Assembly: GCF_004000945.1 (NCBI RefSeq)
Contig: NZ_BIMF01000003.1
Coordinates: 248,001 to 312,000 of the forward strand
DNA: 64,000 bases
Direction: 5' to 3'
From: Paenibacillus lautus NBRC 15380
Lineage (GTDB): Bacteria; Bacillota; Bacilli; Paenibacillales; Paenibacillaceae
This document shows, one piece after another, positions 8,797-16,937 of the stretch; the stretch's first letter is position 1; each line of letters opens with the position of its first letter. Under the pieces are notes generated by a model, which was given only the letters and a program-made list of their open reading frames with translations, had not been told where the DNA came from and ran no database searches. Position numbers and translations under genes: made by a program.

Positions 8797-8847
8797 TGAA
8801 CTCTGCCTCCACATGGTTGTCTTTTTATCCCTATCCAAATCAAACCT

Positions 8848-8876
8848 ATTATAATATGATCGTTCATTTTGCACAA
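8848..8876 (-). promoter_or_regulatory. Sigma-A promoter of ytpB-pfkA
   Basis: On the minus strand TTGTGC (8871-8876) and TATAAT (8848-8853) are separated by exactly 17 bases, about 50 bases before the ytpB start. Confidence 0.55.
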
Positions 8877-9039
8877 ATAACACAAATCATTGACGGCGTA
8901 TGGTAGTTGAGCGCGTCCTATTATCCATCTATCTCCATTCTGCGATATGTTATATACTAGTCGGAGCTGAATAACAGACCATGAACCTCACGAATAGCGT
9001 ATATGCGCCGGGTTCATAAAAAGAACGGAGATCCCCAGC

Positions 9040-10230
9040 ATGAAACTTCCCGCTACGAAAAGACCGGATCAGAATTGGCTGCGCGCCTTTATGTTTACGA
9101 TATTTGGCACGACAGCTCTCGTCATTTCCTATTTCCCGCTATATTTCAAAGAAATCGGCTTCAGCAGCGCGCAGATCGGTTATCTGTATGCCATCGGCCC
9201 GCTTATATCCATGTTCTCCAATATGATTTGGAGTTACACGAGCGACAAATACCGGACCATCAAACGCATTATGAACATTCTGATAATCGGACAGCTTGTC
9301 ACGATGCTTGTTTTGTGGCAGGTTGCAAGCTTCGGCGTTGTATTGATTACAATCAGTTTGTTTTATTTTTTCTACTATCCGGTCTATCCCCTGGCGGATA
9401 CAATGGCTATCCAAACGGCACAGAGGTACGGACGCAGCTTTACCGTCATTCGCGTATTCGGCTCACTCGGCTACGCGTTCTTCGCGCTTGCTATTGGATA
9501 TGCCATCGGTGCCGCGGGCGCGTCGGCCACACTGGCCATCGGCATCGGAATCGGCGTGTTCACGCTGCTCTGCTCGTTTCTTCTCCGCGACGGAGTTGCT
9601 GCCAAGTCGGAGCCTGTCGAACTGGCAGCCCTCCTCAAGATATTGCGTTCCAAAGAAATATTGTGGTTCTTCGGCTGCTCGTTCTGTCTTGCCATCGCCC
9701 ACCGTATGAATGAAGCCTTCCTCACGCTTACCTTATCCGACCTGGGTGCAGGCGAAGGACTCATCGGCTGGTCCTTGATGGTCTCGGCTGCCAGCGAGAT
9801 CCCGATCTTCTTCCTGCTAAGCAAGTATGGCGACAAGATGAAGGAGCTGCCTCTGCTGGCTTTTGCAAGCCTGATGTTCGCGCTCCGTTTCCTGCTCATG
9901 GCCCTTGCAGCTGACCCGTTGTCCGTGCTCGCGGTTCAGTCTCTTCACAGCATTACATTCGGCGTGTTCTATGTAACCGCCGTGCGGTATATTACCAGGA
10001 TCATCCCTTGGCAGTACCGCGCGACCGGCATGGCTCTATTCGTTATCTTCTGGTCAAGCGTTTCAGGACTGCTCAGCGGAGCCTTCGGCGGTTTGCTGTT
10101 CGAAGCCGCAGGAAGACCCACCTTCTATCAGCTCGCTGCCCTCTTGGCCTTTGCCGCTGGTCTCGGGTTTCTTTACCGGCACCTCTTTGCCAAGCCGGAG
10201 GATATGAATGTCGGCGGGATCAGCGCTTAG
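9040..10230 (+). CDS. MFS transporter (MFS_1-like / LacY-like subfamily)
   Basis: Major facilitator protein of 396 residues with 12 predicted transmembrane segments. The pattern YFPLYFKEIGFSSAQIGYLYAIGPL near residues 30-55 and PLADTMAIQTAQRYGRSF near 115-135 resemble the MFS_1-like group, in which lactose-permease-like and nucleoside or 3-phenylpropionate transporters fall. Ribosome site ACGGAG precedes the ATG. It is divergent from ytpB and stands alone. The substrate cannot be inferred. Confidence 0.88.
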   Translation: MKLPATKRPDQNWLRAFMFTIFGTTALVISYFPLYFKEIGFSSAQIGYLYAIGPLISMFSNMIWSYTSDKYRTIKRIMNILIIGQLVTMLVLWQVASFGVVLITISLFYFFYYPVYPLADTMAIQTAQRYGRSFTVIRVFGSLGYAFFALAIGYAIGAAGASATLAIGIGIGVFTLLCSFLLRDGVAAKSEPVELAALLKILRSKEILWFFGCSFCLAIAHRMNEAFLTLTLSDLGAGEGLIGWSLMVSAASEIPIFFLLSKYGDKMKELPLLAFASLMFALRFLLMALAADPLSVLAVQSLHSITFGVFYVTAVRYITRIIPWQYRATGMALFVIFWSSVSGLLSGAFGGLLFEAAGRPTFYQLAALLAFAAGLGFLYRHLFAKPEDMNVGGISA

Positions 10231-10268
10231 ACTACCCGCTTGCATTTTCCTCCCTTGCTCCAAAAACA

Positions 10269-10313
10269 GCAAAGGCAAGTACGGACCAGATATTCATCCG
10301 TACTTGCCTTTGC
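10269..10313. terminator. Perfect 17-base-pair stem after the MFS gene
   Basis: GCAAAGGCAAGTACGGA (10269-10285) and its exact complement at 10297-10313. The following plus-strand bases are TTACTGA, while a T-run (GTTTTTG) is present only on the minus strand, so it works best as a stop for leftward transcripts but probably also ends the MFS mRNA. Confidence 0.6.
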
Positions 10314-10347
10314 TTACTGATGACAATGGCTTGACCCATCGGAATAC

Positions 10348-10383
10348 AAAAAAGCACAGTTCTCTAAACCGAGAACTGTGCTT
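10348..10383 (-). terminator. Terminator of the cold-shock gene
   Basis: AAGCACAGTTCTC pairs with GAGAACTGTGCTT around a short TAAACC loop; on the minus strand the stem runs into TTTTTTG. It lies about 45 bases beyond the csp stop codon. Confidence 0.85.
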
Positions 10384-10426
10384 CATGCCTTGGTAATTCT
10401 ATAAGATCTCCGTATTGGGAGCTAAC

Positions 10427-10624
10427 TTACAGTTTTGTTACGTTGGCTGCTTGAGGACCACGGTTACCTTCAGTGATGTCGAACTCAACCGCTTGACCTT
10501 CTTCCAAACTCTTGAAGCCTTCTTCTTGAATTGCGGAGAAGTGTACGAATACATCCTCGCCACCTTCAACGGAAATGAAGCCGTAACCTTTTTCTGCGTT
10601 AAACCATTTAACTGTACCTTTCAA
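10427..10624 (-). CDS. cspD: Cold-shock protein (CspA family)
   Basis: Single-stranded nucleic-acid-binding beta barrel of 65 residues acting as an RNA chaperone. RNP1 KGYGFISV and RNP2 VFVHFSAI are both intact, framed by [13 protein letters not shown]. The start codon is TTG at 10624 with GGAGG 9 bases before it. The promoter at 10670-10698 gives a leader of only about 40 bases, so this copy lacks the long cold-shock leader seen on cold-inducible csp genes and may be constitutive or growth-phase controlled. The symbol is by resemblance to CspD/CspB of Bacillus. Confidence 0.95.
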   Translation of the reverse strand: MKGTVKWFNAEKGYGFISVEGGEDVFVHFSAIQEEGFKSLEEGQAVEFDITEGNRGPQAANVTKL

Positions 10625-10669
10625 ATGAACAACCTCCTAAAAATACCGCCATCTATGGCGAATATCCAT

Positions 10670-10698
10670 ATTATATCCCATGTTTTCTGACAATGCAA
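10670..10698 (-). promoter_or_regulatory. Sigma-A promoter of the cold-shock gene
   Basis: On the minus strand TTGCAT (10693-10698), a 17-base spacer, then TATAAT (10670-10675), with the start codon 46 bases downstream. Confidence 0.65.
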
Positions 10699-10709
10699 TC
10701 CGTCAATTC

Positions 10710-10728
10710 GCCCTAAGGGGCTTTTTTT
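10710..10728 (+). terminator. Orphan plus-strand terminator
   Basis: GCCCCTAAGGGGC-like stem at 10710-10721 followed by seven T. The nearest plus-strand gene upstream ended at 10230, so its source transcript is unclear; it could block antisense or read-through RNA from entering the next gene. Confidence 0.4.
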
Positions 10729-10819
10729 GAGCCACTATTTAACAGAAGATTATTTGCTTTTACGCCCGCGAGTGCGTTATCATTTACCCAAAAGCCTAAG
10801 TAGCAAACGGAGAATGCAT

Positions 10820-11053
10820 ATGATCAAAAAACATGAAATATACAAAAAAGACAAGTGGAACATGATGACGGTTGAAGTTCAGGGCCGGTACATCGTTCTC
10901 CGCGAAATTTCTGACCAGTGGGGTGAAGAGACCCATACCTTTATGAGTCGGCCAGCCTTGATGCACTGGGCTCAAAACCGTTTCCCCAAAGCAGATTTTG
11001 AAGGCCGGGAAGATGAGTGGAGAGACATGATGGCTGCTTTTAAGCAGGTGTAG
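10820..11053 (+). CDS. Small hypothetical protein, 77 residues
   Basis: Not recognised. Soluble protein with a beta-hairpin-like front (MMTVEVQGRYIVLREI) and a helical back half rich in Trp, Arg and Met (ALMHWAQNRFPKADFEG). Start ATG 10820 has CGGAGA 7 bases before it; the longer frame to 10727 passes through the orphan terminator and is rejected. The stop codon is 3 bases before the next gene, so the two form an operon. Confidence 0.65.
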   Translation: MIKKHEIYKKDKWNMMTVEVQGRYIVLREISDQWGEETHTFMSRPALMHWAQNRFPKADFEGREDEWRDMMAAFKQV

Positions 11054-11056
11054 AGC

Positions 11057-11239
11057 ATGGATTATACGAATATCGTCATCTTCATTATCCTCGCGTTCAG
11101 TCTCGGTGCCATCATGATCATGTACCGGGATAAGATACCGCCAAGACTGAGGAAGGGGATGGCCCTGATTGCCGTCGCCTTCATCTTGTTTGCCTTTTAC
11201 CTTATTGTATACAGCTTCTTGAATCTGGGTTCCTCGTAA
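11057..11239 (+). CDS. Small membrane protein, 60 residues, two transmembrane segments
   Basis: Not recognised. Hydrophobic segments at about 6-22 and 36-56 are joined by a positively charged loop (YRDKIPPRLRKG), predicting a hairpin with both ends outside the cytoplasm. AGGTG inside the end of the preceding gene serves as ribosome site, so the two genes are translationally close and probably made together. Confidence 0.65.
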   Translation: MDYTNIVIFIILAFSLGAIMIMYRDKIPPRLRKGMALIAVAFILFAFYLIVYSFLNLGSS

Positions 11240-11441
11240 ATTTATAGGATGAAAGTGGCGGGTACGCGGCATACTATCGCTCGGATGCTTCAATTCGAGG
11301 AGGTATTATGCCATGAGAGGCGCCAAGGTGCTCTGCATTACGATTGCAATCAGCCTGATCGCTCCATCGACTACCCGCAACGAAGTCTTATCTGAAGGAA
11401 CCCGGACTCCAACTAATACCTATCATTCAAGGAGGATTTCC

Positions 11442-13232
11442 ATGGAACAATTGTTAAAACGCGCTGATGTCCCTAAAGAGCATCAATGGAAGCTTGAAGA
11501 TTTATTCGCTGACCAGAAGGCATGGGATGCGAGCTTTGCGGAGCTGAAGAATCTTCTGAAACGCACAGCCGATTATCAAGGCAAGTTAACCAACGCAGCT
11601 TCCATCAAGGAATGCTTCGAGCTCGAAGACGAAATCTCATATCACGCCGAACGCTTATACGTGTATGCCCATATGCACCATGATGAGGATACAGCAAACC
11701 CTACATATCAAGCACTGACTGCCAAAGCCAAAAAACTGAACGTGGAAGCCGGAGAAGCCCTCTCCTTCATCACACCTGAAATTCTGTCCCTGTCCGAAGC
11801 GGAACTGGATAAACTGATCGATGACCCTTCCCTCAAGGAATTCAAATTCACGCTGACCGAAATGAAACGGGAGAAAGCGCACGTTCTGTCCAAGACGGAA
11901 GAAGCGCTGCTGGCTCAAGTCGGCAACCTCTCCTCTGCGCCGCAGACCATTTTCGGCATGCTTAACAATGCGGATATGAAATTCCCGAAAATCAAAAACG
12001 AGGACGGCAAGGACGTCGAGCTCACGCACGGCAACTATATTCAATTCCTGGAAAGCCCGAACCGCGAAGTTCGCGAGCGTGCTTTCAAAGCCGTGTACGA
12101 AACCTACGGCAAGCAGAAAAACACGATTGCAGCTACGCTGAGTGCCAATGTAAACAAAAATATTTTCTATTCCCGCGTGCGCAAGTACCCTTCCGTTCTC
12201 GAAATGGCGCTCTATGGCGATAACATTCCGAAGGAAGTCTACACCAACCTGATCGACACGATTCACGAGAGCCTGCCGCTTCTCCACCGCTACATGGAGC
12301 TCCGCAAGAAGCTGCTGGGTGTGGATGAGCTTCACATGTACGATTTGTTCGCTCCGCTCGTAGAAGAGTACAAGTGGGATATTACTTACGAAGAAGCGAA
12401 GCAAATGACCAAGGAAGGTCTTACGCCGCTGGGCGAAGATTATCTGAGCAGCCTGCAAGCAGGATACGACAACGGCTGGATCGATGTATACGAGAACGAG
12501 AACAAACGGACTGGCGCGTACAGCTGGGGCGCTTACGGCACCCATCCTTATGTGCTGCTGAACCATAAAGATAACCTGAACAGCATGTTTACCCTTGCTC
12601 ATGAGATGGGTCATGCGCTTCACTCTTACTATTCCGATAACGCCCTGAAATACCGCGATGCCCAGTACACCATCTTCCTGGCTGAAGTGGCATCCACCAC
12701 GAACGAGGCGCTGCTGATGGATTACTTGCTGAAAAACGCCAAGGATCCGAAGCAGAAAATGTACCTGCTCACCTACTATGCCGATCAATTCCGGACAACG
12801 GTATTCCGTCAAACGATGTTTGCCGAATTCGAGAAGATTGTGCACGAACGCGCGGAGAGCGGCGAATCCCTGACTCCTCAGGATCTATCCGACATCTATT
12901 ATGAGCTGAACGTGAAATATCACGGCAAAGGCATGCAGGTGGATAAGGAGATCGGCATGGAATGGGCGCGGATTCCTCATTTCTACAACAGCTTCTATGT
13001 ATACAAATACGCGACCGGCTTCTCGGCTGCGACCAGCTTCTCCAAGCAAATCCTTGAGGAAGGCCAGCCTGCCGTTGACCGTTACCTCTGTTTCCTGAAG
13101 AGCGGCGGCAGCGATTACTCCATTAACATTCTCAAGAAGGCCGGCGTGGATATGTCCTCACCGGAGCCGATTCGTGAGGCGATGAGCGTGTTTGAAGACA
13201 TCATCAGCCAGATGGAGCAATTGACGAAATAA
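11442..13232 (+). CDS. pepF: Oligoendopeptidase F (M3 family)
   Basis: Cytoplasmic zinc metallopeptidase of 596 residues that trims oligopeptides of about 7-17 residues. The zinc site HEMGH is at 387-391, within FTLAHEMGHALHSYY, and the third ligand Glu lies in FLAEVASTTNEALL. Length matches Bacillus and Lactococcus PepF. Start ATG 11442 has AAGGAGG 6 bases before it. An in-frame ATG at 11313, also with a GGAGG upstream, would add 43 residues that look unrelated to the family; I treat that stretch as leader. A terminator follows at 13279. Confidence 0.95.
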   Translation: MEQLLKRADVPKEHQWKLEDLFADQKAWDASFAELKNLLKRTADYQGKLTNAASIKECFELEDEISYHAERLYVYAHMHHDEDTANPTYQALTAKAKKLNVEAGEALSFITPEILSLSEAELDKLIDDPSLKEFKFTLTEMKREKAHVLSKTEEALLAQVGNLSSAPQTIFGMLNNADMKFPKIKNEDGKDVELTHGNYIQFLESPNREVRERAFKAVYETYGKQKNTIAATLSANVNKNIFYSRVRKYPSVLEMALYGDNIPKEVYTNLIDTIHESLPLLHRYMELRKKLLGVDELHMYDLFAPLVEEYKWDITYEEAKQMTKEGLTPLGEDYLSSLQAGYDNGWIDVYENENKRTGAYSWGAYGTHPYVLLNHKDNLNSMFTLAHEMGHALHSYYSDNALKYRDAQYTIFLAEVASTTNEALLMDYLLKNAKDPKQKMYLLTYYADQFRTTVFRQTMFAEFEKIVHERAESGESLTPQDLSDIYYELNVKYHGKGMQVDKEIGMEWARIPHFYNSFYVYKYATGFSAATSFSKQILEEGQPAVDRYLCFLKSGGSDYSINILKKAGVDMSSPEPIREAMSVFEDIISQMEQLTK

Positions 13233-13278
13233 ACATCCTCTATTGCAGGATGAGCGAATCTCAATTGACCAGTGGAAT

Positions 13279-13312
13279 AAAATCCCTTGCCCTTTACAGG
13301 CAAGGGATTTTA
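13279..13312 (+). terminator. Terminator of pepF
   Basis: AAAATCCCTTGCC pairs with GGCAAGGGATTTT, loop CTTTACA, ending in TTTTATA. It lies 46 bases after the pepF stop and 28 bases before the next start. Confidence 0.75.
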
Positions 13313-13340
13313 TACTGTTTGGAGGAAGGAGGTGTTTCCC

Positions 13341-13667
13341 ATGAAAATTCAATGGTCGCTAATCGCAGCCTTATTGTTCGCCCTGATTACGGCTGTATTC
13401 GCCGTCATCAATGTCAATCCGGTCGCAGTCAATCTGTTATTCGGCACAGTCAATGTACCGCTGATTCTGCTGATTATCGGGTGCTCGCTAATCGGGGGAC
13501 TCATTGTCGGTACGTTCGGCATTTACCGTCAATATCAAATGCAGAAGGAGATCCGTTCGTTAGCGGAGCAACTTATACATATCCGTGAAGTAACGGGATA
13601 CACCCCGGAAGTACAAGCTGCGGAAGAGGAAAGCAAGAAAGAACAAAAGGACGCCCCCGCTGAATAG
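13341..13667 (+). CDS. LapA-domain (DUF1049) membrane protein
   Basis: Membrane protein of 108 residues. Two hydrophobic segments (about 6-24 and 36-60) flank the motif FAVINVNPVAVNLLFG that defines LapA/YciS-type proteins, then an amphipathic helix (RQYQMQKEIRSLAEQL) and an acidic-lysine tail. Relatives help assemble lipopolysaccharide in Gram-negatives; the role in Firmicutes is unknown. Start ATG 13341 has AAGGAGGTG at ideal distance. The M42 peptidase gene follows 39 bases later. Confidence 0.85.
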   Translation: MKIQWSLIAALLFALITAVFAVINVNPVAVNLLFGTVNVPLILLIIGCSLIGGLIVGTFGIYRQYQMQKEIRSLAEQLIHIREVTGYTPEVQAAEEESKKEQKDAPAE

Positions 13668-13706
13668 GGAGGGCTGTTCGTTTGAAACAAGGAGGCTTAA
13701 CAATTC

Positions 13707-14741
13707 GTGTCGATACAACCGAATGAAACTTATGTGCTGGACCTGCTAAAAGAACTGCTCGATACACCGAGCCCTACCGGATATACCCAAGACATTATGA
13801 AGCGAATCGAACAGGAAGCCGCAACGCTTGATGTTTCGCTGGAATGGAATGAAAAAGGCGGTGCCATCCTGTCCGTTCCCGGACAAGACGGCAGCCGTAC
13901 GGTTGGTCTGAGCGCTCATGTGGACACGCTTGGCGCGATGGTTCGTGCCGTGAAATCAGAGGGCACACTCCGCCTTACCTCCGTTGGCGGATACATGATG
14001 AACAGCATTGAGAATGAATACTGCATCATCCATACTCGCAGCGGCAAGAAATATACAGGCACCATCCTGTCTACCCATCCTTCCGTTCACGTGTACAGCG
14101 ATGCTCGTGATTTCAAGCGCCAGGAAGCCCATATGGAGGTCCGGATCGACGAATTGGTGGAGTCGGCCGATGATGTGAAGAAACTCGGCATCGGGGTTGG
14201 AGATTTTGTTTCCTTTGATGCCCGTCCGGTCATTACGCCAAGCGGTTACATCAAATCGCGCCATCTGGATGACAAAGCCAGCGTCGCCGCACTCTTCGGC
14301 TTGCTTGAAAGCATGAAGCGGGATAACTGGGAGCCTAAACACAATGTGAAGCTTCTCATCTCGAACTATGAAGAAGTGGGACATGGCGCTGCCTACATTC
14401 CTGCCGACATCAACGAAATGATTGCGGTCGATATGGGCTGCATCGGCGATGACCTGAGCTGCAAGGAAACCGATGTGTCCATCTGCGCGAAGGATTCTTC
14501 CGGTCCCTACGACTATGACATGACCAGCCGTTTGATCCAGCTGGCCGAAAGCGAGGGCATTGCTTATGCGGTGGATGTCTACCCTCATTACGGCTCTGAC
14601 GCTTCCGCTGCGCTCTCCGCAGGCAGCAATATCAAGGCCGCGCTGATTGGTCCCGGCGTTCATGCATCCCATGCGATGGAAAGAACGCATAAACAAGCCG
14701 TTCTTAACACCGTCAAACTGCTGGCAGCTTACGTAAAGTAA
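13707..14741 (+). CDS. M42 family metallo-aminopeptidase
   Basis: Dinuclear zinc aminopeptidase of 344 residues (FrvX/CelM/YsdC group). Metal ligands and catalytic residues are visible in order: SAHVDTLG (His71, Asp73), RHLDDKAS (bridging Asp), SNYEEVGHG (catalytic Glu pair), AVDMGCIGD and the C-terminal HASHAMERT His. The start is GTG 13707 with AAGGAGG 12 bases before it. The older annotation endoglucanase for this family is misleading. Likely role is trimming peptides released by endopeptidases such as PepF, encoded just upstream. Confidence 0.92.
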   Translation: MSIQPNETYVLDLLKELLDTPSPTGYTQDIMKRIEQEAATLDVSLEWNEKGGAILSVPGQDGSRTVGLSAHVDTLGAMVRAVKSEGTLRLTSVGGYMMNSIENEYCIIHTRSGKKYTGTILSTHPSVHVYSDARDFKRQEAHMEVRIDELVESADDVKKLGIGVGDFVSFDARPVITPSGYIKSRHLDDKASVAALFGLLESMKRDNWEPKHNVKLLISNYEEVGHGAAYIPADINEMIAVDMGCIGDDLSCKETDVSICAKDSSGPYDYDMTSRLIQLAESEGIAYAVDVYPHYGSDASAALSAGSNIKAALIGPGVHASHAMERTHKQAVLNTVKLLAAYVK

Positions 14742-14757
14742 ATCATTCATAACCAAC

Positions 14758-14795
14758 GTCTATCCACGTACTTGCACAAAAGACCGTCCACGTTT
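14758..14795 (+). repeat. Dispersed intergenic repeat, copy B
   Basis: Begins GTCTATCCACGTACTTGCA, then AAAGACCGTCCACGTTT. It shares this order of blocks with copies at 6537 and 33161. It starts 17 bases after the M42 stop codon, and its end overlaps a TCCAC/GTGGA hairpin. Confidence 0.55.
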
Positions 14796-14852
14796 GGTGG
14801 ATGTTGTTCTTACGATCATCAAAATGGTTCAGCCTTCGCTGAACCTTATACT

Positions 14853-14902
14853 AACAAAGGGGCGTCCCGCCAGGCATTATGCCTGGGGACACCCCTTTTG
14901 TT
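14853..14902. terminator. Bidirectional terminator between M42 peptidase and ABC-F genes
   Basis: AACAAAGGGGCGTCCC pairs with GGGGACACCCCTTTTGTT across a loop that itself contains CCAGGC/GCCTGG. A separate GGTTCAG/CTGAACC hairpin precedes it at 14826-14845. It separates two convergent genes. Confidence 0.75.
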
Positions 14903-14924
14903 ATGATATGGATCGCTTGAATCA

Positions 14925-16871
14925 TTACAATTTCTTGCTCTGTTCAATCTTCTCTGCGAGCTCGTTCAGATAGGTCCAGCGCTCCATCAGATGCTCCAGC
15001 TCACGCTCTGTTTCCTCCTGAGCCTTCATCAGCTCCTGAAGCCTGGCTGCATCGCTGCCGGCGGTCTCCATCTCCGATTGAATGGATGCCAGCTTGCTCT
15101 CGGTAGCCTCGATGAGACCGTCAATCTGCTCATACTCCCGTTGTTCTTTATAACTGAATTTCAAGCGCTCCCGCGGCGCTTCTTTAGCCGAGCTGTTGTC
15201 CGAACCTCCATTATCCCCCGACGCTGACTTGGAACTGGATGCTTCCGTCTTGCTCCCGGCAGCTTCACCGCCATGACGCTGCATCCATTCCGCATATTCG
15301 CTGTAGGAGCCAACATGGACACGAATCTGACCATTGCCCTCAAACGCCATAATCTTGTCCACCGTTCGATCCAGGAAAAAGCGATCATGGGATACCACGA
15401 TACAGACGCCCGGGAACTCATCCAAATACTGTTCCAGGACGGATAATGTCTGAATGTCCAAATCATTCGTCGGTTCATCCAGCAGCAGCACATTCGGCGC
15501 GCTCATCAACACCCGCAGCAGATACAACCGGCGCTTCTCTCCTCCGGACAGCTTCGCAATCGGCGTCCACTGCAGCGCGGGCGGGAACAGGAATCGCTCC
15601 AGCATCTGGGCCGCGGTAATCGCCGAGCCGTCCGCCGTGCGGACAACCTCTGCCTCATCCTTGATATACTCAATCACGCGCTGACTGCCATCCATCTCCT
15701 GATGCTCCTGCGTGAAATAACCGAGCTTGACCGTCGGTCCGAGCACGACTTCCCCGCCATCAGGCTGAATCCGCCCGGCAATCAGATTGAGCAGCGTGGA
15801 TTTGCCGCTGCCGTTCGGGCCTACGATACCAATCCGATCCTCGGGAACGGCAATGTAGGAAAAGTCCTGAATTAACGTTTTGTCGTCGATCTTCTTCCGG
15901 AGACCTTCGATCTCCAGAATTTTGCGTCCCAAGCGGGTGGAAGCGACCGATACGTCCAGCTCACCGGAGCTGTGTGCCATCTCCTGATCCTTGAGCTTCT
16001 CGAAACGCTCAATTCTCGCCTTCTGCTTGGTTGTACGGGCCTTGGCACCTCTGCGAATCCAAGCGAGCTCGCTCCGCAGCAAATTCTGGCGCTTCTGCTC
16101 AGAAGCTGCCTCACGCTCCTCGCGTTCTGCCTTCAGCTCCAGAAAACGGCTGTAATTCGCCTCATATCGGAACAGCCGTCCGTGATCCAGCTCCAGCATG
16201 ACATTGGCCACCCGGTCCAGAAAATACCGGTCATGCGTAATCATGAGCAGCGCACCGCGGCGCTTCTGCAAATACTGCTCCAGCCAGGCGACGGATTCAT
16301 TATCAATATGGTTGGTCGGCTCGTCCAAAATGAGCAAATCGGAAGGCTGGATCAAAGCTGCGGCTAGAGCCACCCGCTTACGCTGGCCCCCTGAGAGCGT
16401 CCCCATCTTCGCGTCATAATTCCGGATGCCCAGCTTGGACAGGATGGTTTTCGCATCGCTTTCTAGCTGCCACGCCTGCAGCGTATCGAGCGTCTGATTG
16501 AGCTTCAGCAGTTTCTGCTGCAGCTCCTCATGACTTGGATGCAGCTCCAGCAGCTCCATCGTTTCGGTGTACTCCCGCACCGCCTTCATCTCCGGAAGAT
16601 CGCCCTCAAACACCTGCTGCAGGACGGTTTTGTCCGGATCAAACTCCGGGTTCTGTGCCAGGTAACGCACCCGGATGCGATTGCCCATCGATACTTTACC
16701 GGAGTCGGGCGGCTCGATCCCTGCGATGACGCGCAGAAATGTGGATTTCCCCGTGCCGTTAACGCCGATAATGCCGATTTTATCCTGATCCTCCATTCCG
16801 AAGGACGCATCTTGAAACAGAATTTTGTCTCCATAACTTTTTGTTACCTGTTCGACGGTCAAAATATTCAT
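14925..16871 (-). CDS. ABC-F family ATPase (YfmR/Uup-like)
   Basis: Soluble ABC protein of 648 residues with no transmembrane domain. Two nucleotide-binding domains are present: Walker A GVNGTGKST near 37 and GPNGSGKST near 355, signatures LSGGQRKR and LSGGEKRR, and Walker B LLILDEPTNH and LLLDEPTND. The inter-domain linker holds the charged ELAWIRRGAKARTTKQKAR segment that reaches the ribosomal P-site region in ABC-F proteins, and the C-terminal 80 residues form a coiled coil typical of Uup/YfmR. Known relatives resolve stalled ribosomes. A weak AGGGA precedes the ATG. It may be the last gene of the capA-to-DUF92 transcript. Confidence 0.93.
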   Translation of the reverse strand: MNILTVEQVTKSYGDKILFQDASFGMEDQDKIGIIGVNGTGKSTFLRVIAGIEPPDSGKVSMGNRIRVRYLAQNPEFDPDKTVLQQVFEGDLPEMKAVREYTETMELLELHPSHEELQQKLLKLNQTLDTLQAWQLESDAKTILSKLGIRNYDAKMGTLSGGQRKRVALAAALIQPSDLLILDEPTNHIDNESVAWLEQYLQKRRGALLMITHDRYFLDRVANVMLELDHGRLFRYEANYSRFLELKAEREEREAASEQKRQNLLRSELAWIRRGAKARTTKQKARIERFEKLKDQEMAHSSGELDVSVASTRLGRKILEIEGLRKKIDDKTLIQDFSYIAVPEDRIGIVGPNGSGKSTLLNLIAGRIQPDGGEVVLGPTVKLGYFTQEHQEMDGSQRVIEYIKDEAEVVRTADGSAITAAQMLERFLFPPALQWTPIAKLSGGEKRRLYLLRVLMSAPNVLLLDEPTNDLDIQTLSVLEQYLDEFPGVCIVVSHDRFFLDRTVDKIMAFEGNGQIRVHVGSYSEYAEWMQRHGGEAAGSKTEASSSKSASGDNGGSDNSSAKEAPRERLKFSYKEQREYEQIDGLIEATESKLASIQSEMETAGSDAARLQELMKAQEETERELEHLMERWTYLNELAEKIEQSKKL

Positions 16872-16937
16872 TGTTATGATCCCTACTTACATCTATAGAT
16901 TTCGTTGAGTCGATGTTTCATCGGTAAGATGGATACA

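Noticed and set aside
9003-9713. 236-codon plus-strand frame overlapping the MFS gene
   Set aside because: Out of frame with the MFS protein, Arg/His-rich and without membrane pattern.
11655-12845. 396-codon minus-strand frame inside pepF
   Set aside because: Antisense to PepF with intact HEMGH motif on the other strand; long frame is a codon-usage artefact.
14823-14846. GGTTCAG/CTGAACC hairpin considered as a separate RNA element
   Set aside because: It is short and lies beside the bidirectional terminator; probably part of the same intergenic terminator region.
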